Assembly (NCBI GenBank): GCA_002704915.1
Contig: PAIP01000055.1
Coordinates: forward strand, 1-44,430
Direction of reading: 5' to 3'
Length of the DNA: 44,430 bases
Source: Parvularcula sp.
Lineage (GTDB): Bacteria > Pseudomonadota > Alphaproteobacteria > Caulobacterales > Parvularculaceae
The translations under genes were made by a program, and so were the position numbers. Shown piece after piece: positions 39,472 to 44,430 of the stretch. The notes under the pieces are model-generated. The model had not been told where the DNA came from and did no database searches. It saw only the letters and a list, made by a program, of their open reading frames with translations. The first letter of the stretch is position 1; the number at the start of each line of letters is the position of its first letter.

Positions 39472-40011
39472 GTGGTGAACGAAAGCGCGGCGCCCGTTCT
39501 TGAAACCGAGCGGCTTTGGCTGAAGCCGCCGGAGCATAAGGACTTTCCTCCTTACGCCGCCATGTGGGCTTTGCCGGAAGTCACGAGAGAGATCAGCGGC
39601 AAACCCCTGAGCGAGGAGGAAGCGTGGACCCGCTTTCTGCGCAACGCCGGACTATGGCCGGTTCTGGGCTATGGTTATTGGCATGTCTTTGAGCGCGATG
39701 GCGGCGCGTTTGTCGGGCAGGTGGGCTTTGCCGATTTCCGCCGCGCGCTGACGCCGCCGCTGACCGGCATGCCCGAAATCGGCTGGGTGATTGCGCCCGA
39801 CCATCACGGCAAAGGTTACGCGAGCGAGGCGGCGCGCGCCGCAGTTCAATGGGGCGATGAAAATTTTTCAGTCGAGGCGATGTCTTGCATTATCGGCGTC
39901 AACAATGCGCCTTCGATCAGAATTGCGGAAAAATGCGGCTTTTCCTTTGTCGTAAAGGCCGATTATCATGCAAGCGCGATCAACATCTATCGCCGCCCTG
40001 TCGCGATCTGA
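39472..40011 (+). CDS. GNAT family N-acetyltransferase
   Basis: A 179-residue acetyltransferase of the RimJ/RimL-like GNAT type. It begins LETERLWLKPPE and has the acetyl-CoA loop GWVIAPDHHGKGYASEAARA, with the final motif SIRIAEKCGF. The acetyl acceptor is unknown. The start is a GTG (39472, or the next GTG at 39475), 3 bases after the DUF885 stop. It is convergent with sulP, 25 bases between stops. Confidence 0.9.
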   Translation: MVNESAAPVLETERLWLKPPEHKDFPPYAAMWALPEVTREISGKPLSEEEAWTRFLRNAGLWPVLGYGYWHVFERDGGAFVGQVGFADFRRALTPPLTGMPEIGWVIAPDHHGKGYASEAARAAVQWGDENFSVEAMSCIIGVNNAPSIRIAEKCGFSFVVKADYHASAINIYRRPVAI

Positions 40012-40036
40012 TTGCGGCGTTTGCGTTCCTGTCAGT

Positions 40037-41776
40037 TCATGAATCCGGCAAGCCCTTCGACAGATGAAAGGTTTCAGGGTCAAGGCTGCGCATCGCCTCA
40101 TACTGACTTAAAAAGACGTTTCCCGTCAGATGGTCCAGGAAATGCGTTTTTTTCAGGCGGTCCATCACCGGACCTTTCACCTCCGACAGATGAAACGTCA
40201 CGCCTGCATCTTTAAGCCTTTCATTAATGGCTTCGAGACTTTCCAGCGCGCTGGTGTCGATCTCGTTCACCGCCGAACACATGAGCACAATATGTTTCAC
40301 CGCTGGAGCGTCTGCGGCGAGGGCTAACAATCTGTCTTCGAGCACGCGCGCATTGGCGAAGAAAAGATTGCCGTCCATGCGCAGGGAAACGACAGACGGG
40401 CTCGTAATGACGTCATGACGGTTGATATTGCGAAAATGCTCCGTGTCCGGCACTTGTCCTACAATGGCGCTATGGGGACGCGACGCGCGATAAAGAAGCA
40501 AGAGGATTGACATGGCGACGCCGGCGACGACGCCGATTTCGACACCGAAGAAAAAGACCCCGCCGATGGTGATCGCCATGGCGGCGAAATCGCTCTTGGA
40601 ATAGGCCCATGTCTCACGAATGATCCGTACATTCACAAGCGAGAGAACGGCGACGATAATGGTCGCGGCAAGCGTCGCCTGCGGCAAGTAATAAAGCAGC
40701 GGCGTTAGGAAGAGCGCGGCGAATGCAATGCCGATTGCGGTGAAGGCGCCGGCGGCGGGGGTTCTGGCGCCCGCATCGAAATTAACCACAGAGCGAGCGA
40801 AGCCGCCGGTCACGGGAAAACCGCCGCTGACGCCGGCGGCGAGATTCGACGTTCCAAGGCCGATCAGTTCCTGATCGAGATTGATGCGCTCGCGCCTTTT
40901 GGCGGCGAGAGTCTGCGCCACGGAGACCGATTCCACATAGCCGATGATGGCGATGAGAAAAGCTGCGCCGGCAAGGTCTATCCAAAGACCGGCATCGTAT
41001 TGAGGGATGCCCACAGGAGGCAGGCCACGCGGGATGTCGCCAACTATGGCGACGCCTCTTGCCTCGAGGTTCAGCGCCGCGACAATCGCCGTGGCGCCGA
41101 TGACGGCGAGCAGCGGGCCCGCTTTTGCGATAGAGGCGGCGAGGCGGTCTTTCAGACCAACCGCGCGCAGAAGTCTTTTCAAATAGGAGCGCGTCGCGAA
41201 AAGAAACAGGATCGATGCGGCGCCAATAGCGAATGTGGCGGGGTTTGTTTGCGTGATATGGTCGCGGAGGCTTTGCACGATCGCAAAGAGGTTGTCGCCA
41301 TGGGCCTCGACGCCAAGGATATGTTTCATCTGGCTCGCTGCAATGAGTATGCCCGATGCGGTGATGAAGCCCGCAATGATCGGATGACTGAGGAAGTTGG
41401 CGAGAAAACCGAGACGCGCAAGACCGAGCGCGAGCAGGATAAGTCCGGTGATAACCGCGAGCATGGCGGCGGCCGCGACATAATCGGGTGTGCCGGTCTC
41501 GACGATGCGGCCGACGGCGGATGCGGTCATCAGCGACACGATCGCCACCGGCCCCACGGCGAGCGTGTTGCTCGTGCCGAAGATGGCGTAGGCGATCAGC
41601 GGCGCCATGGACGCGTAAAGACCTGCTTGCGGCGGCAACCCCGCAATCATCGCATAAGCGAGGGATTGCGGGATCAGCATGATAGTAACGATCACTGCGG
41701 CAAGGGCGTCCTCGGCGAAGAATGATCCGGAATAAGACCGCCCCCAGCGCAGGATCGGAAAATAGCGGCTCAGCAT
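40037..41776 (-). CDS. SulP family anion transporter with STAS domain
   Basis: A 579-residue SulP transporter. About 11-14 membrane helices span residues 25-430, with AMIAGLPPQAGLYASMAPLI and a STAS domain at about 450-570 (MCSAVNEIDTSALESLEAIN). SulP proteins carry sulfate, bicarbonate or related anions. It follows the persulfide hydrolase gene by 16 bases, and so may move sulfite or sulfate made during sulfide detoxification; that substrate is inference. Confidence 0.93.
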   Translation of the reverse strand: MLSRYFPILRWGRSYSGSFFAEDALAAVIVTIMLIPQSLAYAMIAGLPPQAGLYASMAPLIAYAIFGTSNTLAVGPVAIVSLMTASAVGRIVETGTPDYVAAAAMLAVITGLILLALGLARLGFLANFLSHPIIAGFITASGILIAASQMKHILGVEAHGDNLFAIVQSLRDHITQTNPATFAIGAASILFLFATRSYLKRLLRAVGLKDRLAASIAKAGPLLAVIGATAIVAALNLEARGVAIVGDIPRGLPPVGIPQYDAGLWIDLAGAAFLIAIIGYVESVSVAQTLAAKRRERINLDQELIGLGTSNLAAGVSGGFPVTGGFARSVVNFDAGARTPAAGAFTAIGIAFAALFLTPLLYYLPQATLAATIIVAVLSLVNVRIIRETWAYSKSDFAAMAITIGGVFFFGVEIGVVAGVAMSILLLLYRASRPHSAIVGQVPDTEHFRNINRHDVITSPSVVSLRMDGNLFFANARVLEDRLLALAADAPAVKHIVLMCSAVNEIDTSALESLEAINERLKDAGVTFHLSEVKGPVMDRLKKTHFLDHLTGNVFLSQYEAMRSLDPETFHLSKGLPDS

Positions 41777-41792
41777 AGCCCCGCCGTCCCGA

Positions 41793-42656
41793 TCAGAACT
41801 GGTTGAGGGGCAGTTTCAGATAGGAGACGCCGTTGTCCTCCTTGGGCGGCATGTCGCCGGCCCGCATATTCACCTGCACCGAGGGCAGGATCAGCCGCGG
41901 CATGGCGAGCGTCTTGTCGCGCGCCTCGCGCATCTCGACAAATTCGTCTTCGGTAATGCCGTCGCGAACGTGAATGTTTTTCTCGCGCTCTTCCGCGACC
42001 GTCGTTTCCCAGACGAACTGGTCGCGATCCGGCGCCTTGTAGTCATGGCACATGAAGAGGCGGGTCTCCGGCGGCAAGGCGAAAATATTCTGTATCGAAC
42101 GATAGAGCGTGCGCGCATCTCCGCCCGGGAAGTCACATCGGGCGGTCCCGTAATCGGGCATGAAGAGCGTGTCGCCCACAAAGCCGGCGTCGCCAATCAC
42201 GATCGTGGAACAGGCCGGCGTGTGACCCGGCGTATGGATAACATAGGCGTCAATCTCGCCGACCTTGAAAGTCTCGCCGTCGGCGAAGAGTTTATCGAAT
42301 TGGCTGCCGTCGCGTTTGAACGCAGCCTCAGCGTTGAACACCTTGGCGAACGTAGCCTGGACAACGTCGATCTTGTCGCCGATGGCGGTCTTCCCGCCGA
42401 GCGTTTCCTTAAGATAAGGCGCGGCGGTCAGGTGGTCCGCATGGACATGAGTTTCGAGAATCCAGTCGACGGTCAGCCCTTCGTCGCGCACATAGGCGAT
42501 GATTTCATCGGCGGATTTCGTCGTCGTGGTTCCGGACGCCGGATCGAAATCCAGAACCGAATCGATGACGGCCGCTTTCTTTGTCGCCGGATCGCTGACC
42601 ACATGGCTGGCGGTGAAAGTGTCTTCGTCGAAGAAGGTTTTGACGTTGGGTTTCAT
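41793..42656 (-). CDS. Metallo-beta-lactamase fold persulfide dioxygenase or Blh-like hydrolase
   Basis: A 287-residue metallo-beta-lactamase protein of the ETHE1/Blh type. The metal ligands are in THVHADHLTAA, HTPGHTPAC, VGDTLFMPDYG and MCHDY; the segment CDFPGGDARTLYRSI is typical of persulfide dioxygenases. Those enzymes oxidise glutathione persulfide to sulfite. The start at 42656 has AAAGGAG seven bases upstream and overlaps the regulator stop (ATGA). It has no rhodanese fusion. With the ArsR-type regulator it mirrors the bigR-blh unit known in other Alphaproteobacteria. Confidence 0.9.
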   Translation of the reverse strand: MKPNVKTFFDEDTFTASHVVSDPATKKAAVIDSVLDFDPASGTTTTKSADEIIAYVRDEGLTVDWILETHVHADHLTAAPYLKETLGGKTAIGDKIDVVQATFAKVFNAEAAFKRDGSQFDKLFADGETFKVGEIDAYVIHTPGHTPACSTIVIGDAGFVGDTLFMPDYGTARCDFPGGDARTLYRSIQNIFALPPETRLFMCHDYKAPDRDQFVWETTVAEEREKNIHVRDGITEDEFVEMREARDKTLAMPRLILPSVQVNMRAGDMPPKEDNGVSYLKLPLNQF

Positions 42657-42991
42657 GACCGGTCTCCTTTCCGGGATTGTTTTGTTTTCGGACCGAAGGC
42701 GATGCACAGCGCGTCAACAAGGCTGGATAATCGGTCATCCGCCAGCGAGTAGTAGACGTTTTTCGATTCGCGGCGGGCCTTGATAAGGCCGGCGTCGCGT
42801 AAACGGCCGAGATCGCGCGAGAGATGCGGTTGCGGCGCGTCGATCTCCGCCGCGATCTCGCTCACATTTTTCTCGCCTTCTTTGAGCGTGCAGGCGATCA
42901 TCAGCCGATTGGCGTGCGAGAGATTCTTGAGCAGCGCTGAAACATCCTCAGCGTTCTCCTTCAATTCCTTTATTGATGTAGGCTTCGCCAT
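42653..42991 (-). CDS. ArsR family regulator, BigR/SqrR-like persulfide sensor
   Basis: A 112-residue winged-helix repressor. The helix-turn-helix is IAAEIDAPQPHLSRDLGRLRD. A Cys in LMIACTLKEGE and another in VDALCIAFG match the two Cys that form the tetrasulfide bridge in SqrR/BigR persulfide sensors. The metal-binding motifs of metal-sensing ArsR proteins are not evident. It is first in regulator-hydrolase-sulP and is divergent from the cyclase gene. It should repress the operon until sulfane sulfur modifies its Cys; that is inference from the family. Confidence 0.88.
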   Translation of the reverse strand: MAKPTSIKELKENAEDVSALLKNLSHANRLMIACTLKEGEKNVSEIAAEIDAPQPHLSRDLGRLRDAGLIKARRESKNVYYSLADDRLSSLVDALCIAFGPKTKQSRKGDRS

Positions 42992-43030
42992 CTATCACGT
43001 CCTATAGTTATCATATAACATAAGTGATAT
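42992..43030. promoter_or_regulatory. AT-rich operator-like inverted repeats at the ArsR promoter
   Basis: GTTAT-CAT-ATAAC (43007-43019) is a perfect short palindrome. TATCAC (42993-42998) and GTGATA (43024-43029) form an outer pair around nearly the same center. The block lies immediately upstream of the regulator start, in a strongly AT-rich spot. It is a fitting autoregulatory operator for the ArsR-type protein and might also affect the divergent cyclase gene. Confidence 0.6.
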
Positions 43031-43139
43031 ATATAATATTTCAAGAGGCTGGCGAGGCGGCGATCAAGGTCTGGCGCGCGAGGCCCGGGCGCGCTAAGAA
43101 CGCTTTGCCAAAGCGCTTGGGCGTCAAAGGGTTACGGGG

Positions 43140-44430
43140 ATGTTCGACGAAAAGGAAACGGCGGCGGAACGGCGCTCGAATTTCGACCGGCAGCTTACGG
43201 GCTCCATCGAAGCGGCGGCGGACTGGCTCGCTGCGAGGCAAAAACCCGAAGGCTACTGGGTGGGCCGGCTTGAATCCAACGCCTGTATGGAGGCGCAGTG
43301 GATACTCGCTCTCTGGTTTATGGGGCTGGAAAACCATCATCTGCGCCCGCGGCTTGCGCAAAGCCTGCGCGAGACCCAGCGCGAGGACGGCTCCTGGCAG
43401 ATTTATCATGACGCGCCCGCTGGCGACATCAACACGACGGTTGAGGCCTATGCGGCGCTCCGCTCCATGGGCGAGCGCAAGGACGCGGCCCATATGGCGA
43501 AAGCGCGCGAATGGATTCTGTCCAAAGGCGGTCTTAAAAATATTCGCGTCTTCACACGCTATTGGCTGGCGCTGATCGGCGAGTGGCCGTGGGAGAAAAC
43601 GCCGAACCTGCCGCCGGAAGTGATCTTCTTCCCGAACTGGTTCGTTTTTTCGATTTACAATTTCGCACAATGGGCGCGGGCGACGCTGATGCCCATCGCC
43701 GTATTGTCGGCGCGGCGCCCGTCGCGGCCCTTGCCGGCCTCGCGCCGTCTCGACGAACTCTTCCCCGGCGGCCGCGAGAAATACGACTATGCCTATCCTG
43801 AAAAACCAGGCGCCGGATTTCTCGAAAGATTTTTCCTGACGGCGGATAAGGTTCTCCACGGGATGCAGAGCGCCGGCGAGACGGCGAAGATCGGCCTCAT
43901 GCGCGCTGGCGCCGTATCCCGCGCGCTGGAATGGATCATCAAGCATCAGGACGCCGACGGCGTCTGGGGCGGCATCCAGCCGCCATGGATTTACTCGCTG
44001 ATGGCGCTTTATAATGAGGGATATACCCTCGACCACGCCGTCATTGAAAAAGGGCTCGCCGCGCTCGACGATCCGCGCTGGCGCGTTGATGTGGGCGAGG
44101 CGACCTGGATCCAGGCGTCCACCAGCCCGGTCTGGGACACGGTGCTCACGCTGGTGGCGTTCGAAGATTGCGATCTCAATGAGCGTCAGGAGACAGAAGT
44201 CGAAAAGGCGATCGACTGGCTGCTCGACCAACAGGTGCTGCGCCCCGGCGACTGGAGCGTCAAATGCCCGAAGCTCGAACCGGGCGGCTGGGCCTTTGAA
44301 TACAAAAACTATTATTATCCCGATACGGACGATACGGCTGTGGCGCTGATCGCGCTGGCGCCCTTCCGCAACAAGAGAAATTCCTCCTCCCCCGTTTACG
44401 GGGGAGGTGTCGCCGAAGGCGACGGAGGGG
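43140..44430 (+). CDS. shc: Squalene-hopene cyclase, 5' part (runs off the window)
   Basis: A terpene cyclase of the squalene-hopene type; 430 codons are in the window. Squalene-hopene cyclase makes the hopanoid skeleton at the inner membrane. QW repeats are visible (QREDGSWQ, HQDADGVWGG), and so is the catalytic acid motif DTDD (395-398), in YPDTDDTAVALIALAPF. The start at 43140 has a poor ribosome site (AAAGG 12 bases upstream). From about residue 413 the frame continues into a palindromic repeat (44379-44430) that is not cyclase-like. It stays open to the window edge, so the gene might be interrupted or might carry an in-frame insert. Confidence 0.88.
   Translation, partial: MFDEKETAAERRSNFDRQLTGSIEAAADWLAARQKPEGYWVGRLESNACMEAQWILALWFMGLENHHLRPRLAQSLRETQREDGSWQIYHDAPAGDINTTVEAYAALRSMGERKDAAHMAKAREWILSKGGLKNIRVFTRYWLALIGEWPWEKTPNLPPEVIFFPNWFVFSIYNFAQWARATLMPIAVLSARRPSRPLPASRRLDELFPGGREKYDYAYPEKPGAGFLERFFLTADKVLHGMQSAGETAKIGLMRAGAVSRALEWIIKHQDADGVWGGIQPPWIYSLMALYNEGYTLDHAVIEKGLAALDDPRWRVDVGEATWIQASTSPVWDTVLTLVAFEDCDLNERQETEVEKAIDWLLDQQVLRPGDWSVKCPKLEPGGWAFEYKNYYYPDTDDTAVALIALAPFRNKRNSSSPVYGGGVAEGDGG
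44379..44430. repeat. Palindromic repeat element inside the cyclase frame (cut by window end)
   Basis: A perfect 9-bp stem CCTCCCCCG-TTTA-CGGGGGAGG (44386-44407) is followed by GTCGCC-GAA-GGCGAC (44409-44423) and GGAGGGG. This is the look of a short intergenic repeat I recall from many alphaproteobacterial genomes. Here it reads in the cyclase frame without a stop, encoding a Gly/Ser-rich segment. The right end is outside the window, so its length and the true gene end cannot be known. Confidence 0.7.

Noticed and set aside
40792-40798. TTAACCA word as a CtrA site
   Set aside because: It lies inside the SulP coding region and shows that the word alone is weak evidence.
43041-44231. Minus-strand frame of 396 codons opposite the cyclase
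   Set aside because: The plus strand encodes an obvious squalene-hopene cyclase with QW and DxDD motifs; the minus frame is Arg/Pro-rich shadow.

Overview
The window is a GC-rich alphaproteobacterial chromosome segment. FlbT, FlaF, a DUF1217 protein, MotE and a DUF6468-like protein in one flagellar locus point to Alphaproteobacteria. The 23S/5S tail, a partial hopanoid-type cyclase and a BigR/SqrR-like persulfide operon fit that. I would guess the Caulobacterales/Parvularculales side, but a window without a complete phylogenetic marker cannot settle the order. Layout: 1-678 is the end of an rRNA operon (3' end of 23S, 5S, terminator). 832-7299 holds mixed genes: a polyprenol-phosphate type glycosyltransferase, a lipoprotein-like SAM methyltransferase overlapping a voltage-gated-type ion channel, a twin-arginine-exported HisC-like aminotransferase, an NTF2/SnoaL-like protein with a suspicious A8 tract at its start, and a PrnB/IDO-like protein. 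7296-35305 is an almost uninterrupted flagellar island. 35751-44430 holds a YHS-domain protein, an MscS channel, a DUF885 hydrolase, a GNAT acetyltransferase, a sulfur operon (ArsR-type regulator, metallo-beta-lactamase persulfide hydrolase, SulP transporter) and the first two thirds of a squalene-hopene cyclase that runs off the end. The flagellar island has several units. Minus strand 13014 to 7296: flgB-flgC-fliE-fliQ-flhA-fliR-flhB plus a small coiled-coil gene (rod proteins and export gate). Divergent from it on the plus strand: fliI, alone. Minus strand: flagellin 2, flagellin 1, then flaF-flbT-DUF1217. Minus strand: flgJ-flgN, divergent from plus-strand fliK-flgD. Minus strand 30769 to 22133: fliL-DUF6468-motE, then motA-TPR protein-flgF-flgG-flgA-flgH-second fliL. 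Plus strand 30907 to 35305: fliF-fliH-fliN-fliP-fliG. Many junctions are 1-4 nt stop/start overlaps, so subunits of one machine are translationally coupled. I found no fliM, fliJ of ordinary type, motB, flgE, flgI, flgK or flgL in the window; these must lie elsewhere or be missing. The most interesting object is the 798-residue exported protein at 25457-27853. It has a signal peptide, a beta-rich N-terminal domain, a His/Asp/Pro-rich linker and a long helical-repeat (TPR-like) body. It is locked by ATGA overlaps between motA and flgF, which marks it as a candidate periplasmic motor or rod scaffold. Both FliL paralogues also carry His/acidic/Lys periplasmic linkers. Other points: the two flagellin mRNAs share a box next to their ribosome binding sites (a natural place for FlbT to act), both flagellin stop codons sit in hairpin loops, and a palindromic repeat of intergenic type appears to lie in frame inside the cyclase gene just after its catalytic DxDD motif.
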